Source: Hymenobacter puniceus (GTDB taxonomy: Bacteria > Bacteroidota > Bacteroidia > Cytophagales > Hymenobacteraceae). Taken from it: a stretch of 64,000 nt of DNA. The DNA lies in NCBI RefSeq assembly GCF_014333525.1, contig NZ_JACSCX010000001.1, forward strand, positions 558,001 to 622,000. Direction: 5' to 3'. This document shows, one piece after another, positions 44,001-50,504 of the stretch (the first letter of the stretch is position 1; every line of letters begins with the position of its first letter). A program made the position numbers and the translations under genes. The notes beneath the pieces were generated by a model. That model did no database searches. It had not been told where the DNA came from and was given only the letters and a program-made list of their open reading frames with translations.

Positions 44001-44362
44001 ATGTAGGGCTGCGGGTCGTGGTAGGGCTGGGCAAGGGCACGGCTGGCGGCTTCCACGGCTTCCTGGTATTTTTCCAGGGCTATGTAGCTGGTCGCCAGCT
44101 CACTTTGGGCGGCAGCATACAGCGTGTCGCCGGGCGTGATGCTGCGGTAGAGAGCAATGGCGCCGGTGTAGTCGCCCTGGTCGTAGAGCGTAACGGCCTG
44201 GGTTATGGCTTGTCGCGAATCGACGAGAGGCGGCAGGACGGTAGCAGGCGCGGTGGCAGTGGCAGCGGGAGTAGCCGGACGCGCGGCGGTTTTCTGGGCC
44301 TGCGCGGCCAGGGGCGCGGCGGCCAGCAAAGCCAGCACTGCCCCGTAAGAGCGTAGTTGCAT
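41009..44362 (-). CDS. Exported TPR and MORN-repeat protein (1117 residues)
   Basis: Signal peptide MQLRSYGAVLALLAAAPLAA up to QAQ. TPR-like helices fill about 45-260 (ITQAVTLYDQGDYTGAIALY, SELATSYIALEKYQEAVEAA). After a helical linker, about 30 MORN_2-type repeats run from about 390 to the end, each around 22-24 residues with a YYxDGxxxxxxxYxxGxxxG pattern (YYADGQVSEEYEMHQGQKNG; YYSNGKLHQEGRYINGERHG). Such arrays are common in Bacteroidota exported proteins and are likely to form a long beta solenoid for protein binding. It precedes two DUF3857 proteins in one probable operon and overlaps the first by 14 bp. Confidence 0.9.
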   Translation of the reverse strand: MQLRSYGAVLALLAAAPLAAQAQKTAARPATPAATATAPATVLPPLVDSRQAITQAVTLYDQGDYTGAIALYRSITPGDTLYAAAQSELATSYIALEKYQEAVEAASRALAQPYHDPQPYIALSWAEEELKHPDKAQAAYDTGLKYFPYNQSLWFNQGVFQVATKQFAPGFVSLQRGVALKPTHPNSHYQLAYVASRQGHTSHAMLSMLTYLLLQPAAGSHNVLVALEQQAARTAVLEEADRIAPFTPNTAFQELDALLDSKIALRKDYVSKVKFDAALVKQLQLLIEKFPAAPNATSDDFWLRLYGPLVAQLRLNDNLTTATYLALASADDKKAAQWIKGNKSRIEKFYTAISPALLQIREQQPFVHDGKPVLAKGWFDDNGVLNGIGEGTVEGEERRFTGPWLFVDENGASQQQGLYSADFKRTGPWRLYYPTGVLERAATYRNGELDGLVRDYHDNGQPAVEATYVNGKTEGVLKVFSYCGELSETRTFRAGDLNGPYRELYPDGKTKMQVEMRADKQEGVKTYFYPDGIKEYEYTYLDGKKLGAFLVNYADGTPEKRGTYDQDELHGPYTEYFSNGQLENTGTYTRGKRTGLWKSYLADGKPNDEKSFDEAGELHGTFRDYTYQGKLYSESEYEHGRITRQRYFDPATGSRLQDTPIPKKGRVALQTYGADTGTTGTGAYVDGLMEGEWHWSYANGLLQQIRHYKQGQQQGPSLEYYANGQLKQRTSYEGGQLEGSFESFLRDGQRYQTGYYRAGQQQGLWREYYADGQVSEEYEMHQGQKNGLSRSFAPNGKLTESRVYGFGRKLQLTTYDTLSRVVSHVALRPDTKEFTFAFPGGQPHYRTQVACYENRGPARWYHASGKPEVEFSYEADQRHGPYKSYYSNGKLHQEGRYINGERHGEWKDYYASGQLRSVMNYRYGSLGGEVRFYFPNGQLETLQNYLYGIAEGPSRYYNPAGELIEERMYEHGSLAAFRNGTNPAEPWQRIEKLAGPLKTTFANGKPAADQTVKGGILDGLRTTYYSSGQVFRRMAFQNGLLTGPLTSFYADGKPMEEETYLHDELNGLSRYYRPDGTLERTETYRSGEKLGPTVYYDAQGKPTKTEVYWNNYVYEGK

Positions 44363-44520
44363 TAAAAAGGATAAATAAAGAAGCCAATGGATAGCCGCGG
44401 CCCGCGCGGAGCCAACAGATATTCCTACAAGTATACGCACGGAAAAGCGGCCCTGAAACAGCGCAGCTCCCGGCAAAGCAATAAATTTTCGGGGCCTATA
44501 TAGCTTCGCCGAACAGCCGG

Positions 44521-45075
44521 CTAGCGCAACGCCTGGCGAGGCTTACGGGGCTTCTTGGGAGCCGGATAAACGGTCAGCTCCCGGTAGCCAAACGTGGGGT
44601 CGGGCTCGCGCCGGAACTCCACGTCGTCGAGCACGCCCAGCACCAGTTCGGCGGTGGTGTACACCAGGTTGCCATCGAGCAGATGCCCGCCCAGCGTGCG
44701 GCCCGTGGAGTCGGAAACAGAGAGGTGCAGGTGGCTGCCGTTGGTGGAAAGCGTACCGACCAGACTCACGATTTCAAAGTGGCCGCGGTACACGCTGGGG
44801 CCCTCCTGGTTGGCCAGCCGCAGCGTGGCCTGCGTGAGGCTGCCAACGCACGTGACGATGGCGCCGGCTTTTATCTGGTGCTGCTCCACAAAAGCATTAA
44901 GCTGCTGGCGCACATCCTGGCCAGGGCTGAGGCGCAAAGCGTAGGTGCGCATCTGGGAAGGCAACGCAACAGGAACCGGGGCAGCAGGCATAGCAGCAGG
45001 AGTTTGGGCCAGCAGCGGCACAGCCGGCCCGGTTAGCAGCAACGAGAACAACAAACCGCAAAAACGAGTACGCAT
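44521..45075 (-). CDS. Exported PPC (DUF296) domain protein
   Basis: 184 residues. Starts MRTRFCGLLFSLLLTGPAVP, a clear signal peptide to LLAQ, then a PPC/DUF296 domain (about 45-165): AIVTCVGSLTQATLRLANQE, GHFEIVSLVGTLS, GSHLHLSVSDSTGRTLGGHL and LVLGVLDDVEFRRE. Free-standing PPC domains in bacteria are usually cytosolic, so export is odd; DNA binding is unlikely for a periplasmic protein. It may bind a small ligand or its operon partners. The start at 45075 gives the signal peptide. It is 158 nt upstream of the MORN-repeat gene. Confidence 0.85.
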   Translation of the reverse strand: MRTRFCGLLFSLLLTGPAVPLLAQTPAAMPAAPVPVALPSQMRTYALRLSPGQDVRQQLNAFVEQHQIKAGAIVTCVGSLTQATLRLANQEGPSVYRGHFEIVSLVGTLSTNGSHLHLSVSDSTGRTLGGHLLDGNLVYTTAELVLGVLDDVEFRREPDPTFGYRELTVYPAPKKPRKPRQALR

Positions 45076-45119
45076 GTCACAAAGAACGGCGTCTATCGGG
45101 TAATGAAGTAGTAAAGTAG

Positions 45120-45215
45120 AAAGCCCGTCATGCAGAGCGGAGCAAAGCATCTCGCCGGTGTAGTGATTCTACCACACTAGCGAGATGCTTCGCTCCGCTC
45201 TGCATGACGGGCTTT
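45120..45215. repeat. Long inverted repeat after the DUF4097 gene (copy C)
   Basis: Arms 45120-45161 and 45174-45215 pair at 39 of 42 positions. The core CATGCAGAGCGGAGC...GCATCTCGCC is shared with the repeat at 5578, and the spacer GTAGTGATTCTACC with that at 14570. It ends 9 nt from the DUF4097 stop codon. Confidence 0.93.
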
Positions 45216-45224
45216 GTTACCTAA

Positions 45225-46457
45225 TCACCGGTTGAAACGGACGTTGCCGTAGCGCACTTTGATGTTGACGTTGCTGGCGGCCGAGCGGCTGCGGCTGGCC
45301 ACGCCAAACGTGCCCTGCATGTCGCTGGAGGCCGGGCCGCTTTCCTCTGATTCCACCCGCACCAGCTTCTTATCCACGAGCAGCTTGCCGTGCTGGGTGT
45401 TCACGTCGAAGTTGAAGCCGGCGTCATCGGCGAAGTTGAGCAGGATGGTGCTGTAGCCGCCATCAAGGTTGATGACGCGGAAGTTTTTGCCGGTGTTACG
45501 CACCTCGAAGTTCGGGCAATACTGCACCGTCATGTCGAGGCGGTCAGAGAGCTTGTCGATGCTGAACTTGGAGTAGCCGGAAGTGCCGCGCAGGTTCTGC
45601 ACCGTGCCCAGGGCTACGTCGCCGTACTTGCTGTGCACAGTCAGATCCTGCACTGTCCCGATGTCAATATCCGAGTAGTTGTTGCGCAAATCCACCAGCA
45701 GGCCGGCATCCAGGCGCAGCCGCGAGTACGAGGCATCAATGCTGGCGCGCCGGGCATACACCACCGAAGCCTGCCCATTGCCGACGCGCAGCAGGTTTTG
45801 TGGGCCATCAAGGCGGCCGGTACGCAGCGTGCCGTATTCCACCGCCAGCTCGGTAGCGCCGGTCAGGTCGCCGTTGATGCTCACGTCGCCGAAAGTGTTG
45901 AAGACGTGCAACGGCGTGTTGCGCGGCACCCACACTGTGTAGTTTACTTCGTAGAGCTTGGTGCGGCTCCAGCAGCCGTGGGGCATCGTGCCAAAGCGCG
46001 AGTTCACGGAAATACCGCCCGTGGCAGGGTCATTTTCGAGCAGCTGCACCTGAATCATTTCCTGGAGCTGCTGGGCCTGAGTTTCCGTTTCGGCCCGCGT
46101 GATGATGTCTACATCGGTGCGGACTTCCGGGCGGTTCCACACGTTCACGAGCACGCGGCCGTAGCGGGTATTGAGGGCAAACGGCTTGCCGGCGGGAACT
46201 CCAAAGGTGCGGCTTATCCGGCGCGTCTTCTCGATGGCGGGCGCCGTAGTAGCTTCATCCTGCGGGCCTTGCGGGCCCTGCACAACCTGCCCATCGGCGG
46301 GGCCGCCCTGCAAGCCTACTGGCGCGGCATCAACTCCAGCCTGGTAGAAATGCACTTCCACAGGCCCCAACTGGGCCTGTACGGTGCTGTTGCCGGCCAG
46401 CAATAGGCCACCCAGCAGCACCGCCTGGTTCAGAAGCTGGCGTAGAAGCTGGTTCAT
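45225..46457 (-). CDS. Exported DUF4097-like adhesin-type protein
   Basis: 410 residues. Signal peptide of about 29 residues (ending VQAQ). The mature part is a long right-handed beta-helix-like array of the DUF4097 type: FALNTRYGRVLVNVWNRPEV, VFNTFGDVSINGDLTGATEL, VHSKYGDVALGTVQNLRGTS, with the repeated Y/FGxV-I-G turns. It overlaps the anti-sigma gene by ATGA (46454-46457), so both are translated together. In Bacteroidota this gene commonly follows an ECF sigma/anti-sigma pair; its job is unknown but probably envelope sensing. Confidence 0.85.
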   Translation of the reverse strand: MNQLLRQLLNQAVLLGGLLLAGNSTVQAQLGPVEVHFYQAGVDAAPVGLQGGPADGQVVQGPQGPQDEATTAPAIEKTRRISRTFGVPAGKPFALNTRYGRVLVNVWNRPEVRTDVDIITRAETETQAQQLQEMIQVQLLENDPATGGISVNSRFGTMPHGCWSRTKLYEVNYTVWVPRNTPLHVFNTFGDVSINGDLTGATELAVEYGTLRTGRLDGPQNLLRVGNGQASVVYARRASIDASYSRLRLDAGLLVDLRNNYSDIDIGTVQDLTVHSKYGDVALGTVQNLRGTSGYSKFSIDKLSDRLDMTVQYCPNFEVRNTGKNFRVINLDGGYSTILLNFADDAGFNFDVNTQHGKLLVDKKLVRVESEESGPASSDMQGTFGVASRSRSAASNVNIKVRYGNVRFNR

Positions 46458-47218
46458 GGCTGAGGCTGATTGGTGGCGGCCGACGTGCCCTGTGCCTGAT
46501 ACTCCTGCATCTGCTCCCGGGTGCGGGTCTGCTGATTCAGGATGTCGAGGCGAATCTGCAGATTACGGTTCATGGCGTCAAGCACCACGGTAGGCTCAGG
46601 GTTGCGGTACAGTTCCTGTTTGAGCTGCCGGTAGGTGGAGTCGAGGCCAGCCAGCTCACGCTGCCAGTCGGCGGCACCGCTGGCAGGCATAGTAGCCTCT
46701 AGCTTCTGCAGCTCCGCCTGCCGCTCTTCAATCTGCACGGCAAAGTAGCTTTCCATGCGGCGCACTTCCTGCGTCAGGCGCTGCGCCGACGAAACCGCCG
46801 CTGCTGCCGCTACCGGCTCCGACTCAAACCCGTAAGACATTCCGGAGGGCTCCTCAAGGACGGGCACTGCGGGGCGCGGCGCCACAGCAGCCACACTAGT
46901 CCAGGCAGCGGAACGGCTGTTGCTGCTCCAGATAGCGCCAATGCCAGCCAGCAGTAGAATAGCCAGTGCAGCTGCAATGGCAGGGCGCGACAGCCACATG
47001 GGGCGGCGGGCGGCGGCCGTGGGTGCAGCAGGTTGTTCGGCGGCCGGATGCAGGCGTACTACACGCAGGGGCACTGGCGGCTCAGCAGGCGTAGCCGCCG
47101 TGGGCTCCGTCAGCTGCGCCTCAATGGCGTCCCACAAGTCCGGGCGCGGCTCAAACACGTCGAAGTCGGCGCGGTGCCGCTCAACGAAATTTTCCAGACC
47201 GGTTTCTTTATCGTTCAT
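46454..47218 (-). CDS. Membrane-anchored anti-sigma-factor-like protein
   Basis: 254 residues. Cytosolic N-terminal part begins MNDKETGLENFVERHRADFD with PDLWDAIEAQL, the short helix typical of Bacteroidota anti-sigma proteins. One membrane helix lies at about 80-100 (PAIAAALAILLLAGIGAIWS). The periplasmic part is a helical coiled coil (MESYFAVQIEERQAELQKLE). It probably binds and restrains the ECF sigma factor encoded just upstream. The downstream DUF4097 gene overlaps by 4 nt. The start at 47218 is ATG; upstream codons add only 7 residues. Confidence 0.8.
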   Translation of the reverse strand: MNDKETGLENFVERHRADFDVFEPRPDLWDAIEAQLTEPTAATPAEPPVPLRVVRLHPAAEQPAAPTAAARRPMWLSRPAIAAALAILLLAGIGAIWSSNSRSAAWTSVAAVAPRPAVPVLEEPSGMSYGFESEPVAAAAAVSSAQRLTQEVRRMESYFAVQIEERQAELQKLEATMPASGAADWQRELAGLDSTYRQLKQELYRNPEPTVVLDAMNRNLQIRLDILNQQTRTREQMQEYQAQGTSAATNQPQP

Positions 47219-47298
47219 GTCGGGGGTGGTACTAGGCACTATGTTTTCCCGAAATTGCCGGAAGGCTCTATCAGGAGAAAAGCAAAAAGGTGGGGAAC

Positions 47299-47871
47299 TT
47301 AAGCGGTGAGGCCACGCTGGCTGGCCAGTTCCAGCAGTTTCTTGCGGGCCCGGCTATACTGCGACTTCGACGTGGACTCCGTGATGCCCAGAATGCCGGC
47401 AATTTCGGCATGGTCGTAGCCTTCCAGCAGGTACAGCGTCAGCACCACGCGGTAGCCGTCGGGCAGTTCCTGCACGCAGCGGCGCACCACGTCGGCGCGC
47501 CAGTGGGTTTCGTCGCTGTCGGCAGCATAGTCGGTGCTGTCGGGGCCAGCGGCGGCATCGTGTTGCTCGCCCAGCGGCACCAGCTGCAGGCGCCGGTTGC
47601 GCAGGCAGTTGATGCTTTTGTTGATGACGATGCGCTTCAGCCACGAGCCAAACGACGAGTCACCTTTATAGCTGTGCAACTCCCGAAAGGCACTCAGAAA
47701 GGCTTCCTGCAGCACATCTTCGGCCTCGGCGTAGTTGCCGGTGATGCGCAACGACGCGTTGAACATGGCCTTGGAGTAGCGCTTGTATATCTCGGCCTGG
47801 GCCCGCCGGTCGCCCAGGCGGCACCGCTCTACCAGCGGGGCGTTGATATCGGTATAAGCAAAAGCTTCCAT
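47299..47871 (-). CDS. ECF-family RNA polymerase sigma factor
   Basis: 190 residues. Region 2 (about 20-90): AEIYKRYSKAMFNASLRITG, AEDVLQEAFLSAFRELHSYK, GDSSFGSWLKRIVINKSINC. Region 4 (about 130-185): LPDGYRVVLTLYLLEGYDHA then EIAGILGITESTSKSQYSRA. The length and layout fit ECF sigma factors. It is the first gene of the sigma/anti-sigma/DUF4097 group and probably directs transcription of this locus or of the genes downstream. The ATG at 47871 was chosen since upstream in-frame residues are Cys-rich and out of character. Confidence 0.93.
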   Translation of the reverse strand: MEAFAYTDINAPLVERCRLGDRRAQAEIYKRYSKAMFNASLRITGNYAEAEDVLQEAFLSAFRELHSYKGDSSFGSWLKRIVINKSINCLRNRRLQLVPLGEQHDAAAGPDSTDYAADSDETHWRADVVRRCVQELPDGYRVVLTLYLLEGYDHAEIAGILGITESTSKSQYSRARKKLLELASQRGLTA

Positions 47872-48019
47872 GAGTGAAGAGCGGAAGGTGAAACAAGCGA
47901 AAGTCAGTAAATATCCAACTTTCCAAGCGAAGCTGCTACATTCTGAAGGGCAAGCAGATGAAAGACAGCCGCGTGGCACCAGGGTTGCACCAACTCGCCG
48001 ACATTGCCGCACAGCGCAG

Positions 48020-48027
48020 TATGTTTG
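48020..48027 (+). promoter_or_regulatory. -7 promoter box (TATGTTTG) for the lipoprotein gene
   Basis: Exact TAnnTTTG, 45 nt before the ATG at 48073. Confidence 0.55.
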
Positions 48028-48072
48028 CAACTGCCTTATCTGCTATTCTTTCCGTTAAGCTAATCTCGCCGC

Positions 48073-48594
48073 ATGAAGTTTCTTCCGCTTCTGTTTTTTG
48101 CCGCCACCGCTCTTGTTGCCTGTAAAAAGGACCGCAACGACCCCACCATCAACTTCGGCCCCAACGGTGGGTTTACCGTGCGCGATGTAAACAACCGCCC
48201 CACCGGCGCCACCGACCCCACGGACTGGACGCTGGACGGCCCCTGGAATCAGCAGGAGCAGGATTTGTTTAAGGACTTGGGGCTGGATCTGAATGGAACT
48301 GTCAACGGCACAGTGTCTCGCCTCAGTGCCTACCCCAATCCGGCTACGGTGCAAGCCGCCTTCCAGTACGAAGCGCCCGTGGCCGTAACGTGCAGCTTTG
48401 TAATAGTGGACGCCAACTACCAAGCGGTACTGACTCGCTACACCTCTACTACTGCCAGCACGAGTCTGGCGGTTTTACTTGACGTCAGCGGCAGCACTTT
48501 CCAGCAAGGCAAGCTCTACCGGCTCTACTACGTACTACGCAACGGTAACGCACTGTATTACAAAGGCCACGGCGACATTAAAATAGGGATGTAG
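48073..48594 (+). CDS. Small lipoprotein of unknown function
   Basis: 173 residues. MKFLPLLFFAATALVACKKD is a lipoprotein signal with lipobox LVAC (Cys17); KK after the Cys is common in Bacteroidota surface lipoproteins. The mature part is beta-rich (QAAFQYEAPVAVTCSFVIVD, YRLYYVLRNGNALYYKGHGD) with a PNPATVQAAF-like stretch reminiscent of Por-sorting C-terminal strands but not at the end. No family recognised. It has its own promoter and converges on the dehydrogenase gene. Confidence 0.72.
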   Translation: MKFLPLLFFAATALVACKKDRNDPTINFGPNGGFTVRDVNNRPTGATDPTDWTLDGPWNQQEQDLFKDLGLDLNGTVNGTVSRLSAYPNPATVQAAFQYEAPVAVTCSFVIVDANYQAVLTRYTSTTASTSLAVLLDVSGSTFQQGKLYRLYYVLRNGNALYYKGHGDIKIGM

Positions 48595-48600
48595 CCAAAC

Positions 48601-48680
48601 AAGCCACAAGCTATAAGCGGCAAGCTACGAGTTGACGTTTGAGTGTCAGCTTGTGGCCTGCCGCTTATAGCTTGTGGCTT
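48601..48680. repeat. Inverted repeat between converging genes (copy G)
   Basis: AAGCCACAAGCTATAAGCGG (48601-48620) and following bases pair with 48648-48680 over at least 22 perfect bp. Each arm holds short CAAGCTA-like units. It is 6 nt from one stop codon and 8 nt from the other and may act as a bidirectional terminator. Confidence 0.9.
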
Positions 48681-48688
48681 TTTCTCAG

Positions 48689-50287
48689 CTAGAAATCGAA
48701 CTTGATGCCCTGGGCCAGCGGGAGCTGGGTGCTGTAGTTGATGGTGTTGGTTTGGCGGCGCATGTACACGCGCCACGCGTCGGAGCCGGATTCGCGGCCG
48801 CCGCCGGTTTCCTTCTCGCCGCCGAACGCGCCGCCAATTTCGGCGCCGCTCGTGCCGATGTTCACGTTGGCAATGCCGCAGTCGGAGCCAGTGTGGGCCA
48901 GGAAGGCTTCGGCCTCGCGCATGTTCAGCGTAAAGATGCTCGACGAGAGGCCCTGGCGCACGCCGTTCTGAATGGCAATGGCGTTTTCCACGTCGCCGCT
49001 GTACTTGATGAGGTACAGGATGGGCGCGAAGGTTTCTTCCTGCACGGTGTGGTAGGCGTTGTCGGCTTCCACCAGCGCGGGCGTCACGTAGGTGCCGGTT
49101 TCGTAGCCGGCGCCGCTCAGCACCTCACCGCCGATGAGCAGCTTGCCGCCTTCCTGCTGCACGGCTTCCAGGGCCTTGGTGAAGGCCTGCACGGCATCTT
49201 TGTCGATGAGCGGCCCTACCAAGTTGCCGTCCTGCAGCGGGTGACCGATGGGCAGGTTGGGGTAGATTTTCAGCAGCCGCGCCTTCACATCCTCGAAAAT
49301 GGACTCGTGGATGATGACGCGGCGGGTGGTGGTACAGCGCTGCCCAGCCGTACCCACGGCCCCGAATACTATGGCTCTGATGGCAATTTCCAGGTCGGCG
49401 TGCTGGGTGAGGATGATGGCGTTGTTGCCGCCTAGCTCCAGCAGCGCGCGGCCTAGGCGGGCGCCTACCACTTCACCTACCTTCTTGCCCATGCGGGTGC
49501 TGCCCGTAGCCGATACCAGCGGCACGCGGCCGTCGGCGGCCATAGCCGCCCCAATCTCAGCGTCGCCTATAACGAGGTTGAAGATACCTTCGGGCAACTC
49601 GTTTTCGCGCAGCACGTCCTGAATGATATGTTGCACGGCCACCGCTACCAGCGGCGTCTTCTCCGAGGGCTTCCAGATGCAGGTGTCGCCGCATACGGCG
49701 GCCAGCATAGCATTCCAGCTCCACACGGCCACCGGGAAGTTGAAGGCCGAAATGATGCCTACCACGCCCAGCGGGTGGTACTGCTCGTACATGCGGTGCG
49801 CCGGCCGCTCGGAGTGCATCGTGAAGCCGTGCAGCTGGCGCGAGAGGCCCACCGCAAAATCGCAGATGTCAATCATTTCCTGCACTTCGCCGAGGCCTTC
49901 CTGCAGGATTTTTCCCATCTCGTAGCTCACCAGCTTGCCCAGCGGCTCCTTAAACTCGCGCAGCTTGTTGCCAATCTGGCGCACGATTTCGCCGCGCTTA
50001 GGGGCCGGCACAGTCCGCCAGGTCAGAAAAGCTTCCTGCGCTTTCTGCACCACTTGCTCGTAGTCGTCGGCGGTAGCAAACGTGACGCTACCGATCAGCT
50101 TGCCGTCGGTGGGCGAGTGGATGGCGCGGGTTTGGCTGTTGCCGTGGCCGCCCCAGGTCAGGCCGGTGCTCCAAGCGGCGTTGGTAGCTTCTACGCCCAG
50201 CTCGCGCAACACCTGCCGGATGCCATGGTGGTCGTGGTCCTGTACATCGGTGCCGGTAGCAGTGGCTTCTTCGAGGGCTTGTTTCAT
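48689..50287 (-). CDS. ALDH7-type aldehyde dehydrogenase (aminoadipate-semialdehyde/antiquitin group)
   Basis: 532 residues. NAD-dependent aldehyde dehydrogenase of the antiquitin group (alpha-aminoadipic or piperideine-6-carboxylate dehydrogenase in lysine catabolism). Seen: HPLGVVGIISAFNFPVAVWS, SATGSTRMGKKVGE for the nucleotide site, catalytic Glu284 in LELGGNNAI, catalytic Cys318 in AGQRCTTTRR, and ETFAPILYLIKY. The C-terminal SAEIGGAFGGEKETGGGRESGSDAW is typical of ALDH7. A CAAAGCTA site on the plus strand at 50341-50348 is its -7 box. No lysine pathway neighbours, so the exact substrate is inferred from family. Confidence 0.9.
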   Translation of the reverse strand: MKQALEEATATGTDVQDHDHHGIRQVLRELGVEATNAAWSTGLTWGGHGNSQTRAIHSPTDGKLIGSVTFATADDYEQVVQKAQEAFLTWRTVPAPKRGEIVRQIGNKLREFKEPLGKLVSYEMGKILQEGLGEVQEMIDICDFAVGLSRQLHGFTMHSERPAHRMYEQYHPLGVVGIISAFNFPVAVWSWNAMLAAVCGDTCIWKPSEKTPLVAVAVQHIIQDVLRENELPEGIFNLVIGDAEIGAAMAADGRVPLVSATGSTRMGKKVGEVVGARLGRALLELGGNNAIILTQHADLEIAIRAIVFGAVGTAGQRCTTTRRVIIHESIFEDVKARLLKIYPNLPIGHPLQDGNLVGPLIDKDAVQAFTKALEAVQQEGGKLLIGGEVLSGAGYETGTYVTPALVEADNAYHTVQEETFAPILYLIKYSGDVENAIAIQNGVRQGLSSSIFTLNMREAEAFLAHTGSDCGIANVNIGTSGAEIGGAFGGEKETGGGRESGSDAWRVYMRRQTNTINYSTQLPLAQGIKFDF

Positions 50288-50340
50288 GGGAAAGAAAAGC
50301 GGGTATGTGGGGGTGGGTGGGAATGTGGGCTCGTGTTCAG

Positions 50341-50348
50341 CAAAGCTA
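50341..50348 (-). promoter_or_regulatory. -7 promoter box (TAGCTTTG) for the dehydrogenase
   Basis: Exact TAnnTTTG on the minus strand, about 53 nt before the ATG at 50287 and downstream of the htrA terminator. Confidence 0.5.
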
Positions 50349-50404
50349 ATGAATTGGTTTGGGCCGGCTGTTTCCTCTACCTACTGGTGCTGAAATTGGA
50401 ACAC

Positions 50405-50442
50405 AAAAAAGCGCCTGCTGCAGTTGCAGCAGGCGCTTTTTA
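50405..50442 (-). terminator. Intrinsic terminator of the HtrA gene
   Basis: AAAAAGCGCCTGCTGCA pairs with TGCAGCAGGCGCTTTTT around a tiny loop; a perfect long stem with A/T flanks on both sides. It is about 63 nt beyond the stop. Confidence 0.92.
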
Positions 50443-50504
50443 GCTATATCAGGTAATCTACCCCTCAAGAATCCTCAGATTCTCAGCACTACTCAAGCCG
50501 TTAA

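Noticed and set aside
42980..44356. 458-codon plus-strand frame opposite the MORN protein gene
   Set aside because: Shadow of the repeat gene; the repeated codons create regular antisense composition.
47958..48072. Possible upstream start for the lipoprotein at 48073
   Set aside because: Different frame, no signal, and the -7 box at 48020 lies inside it.
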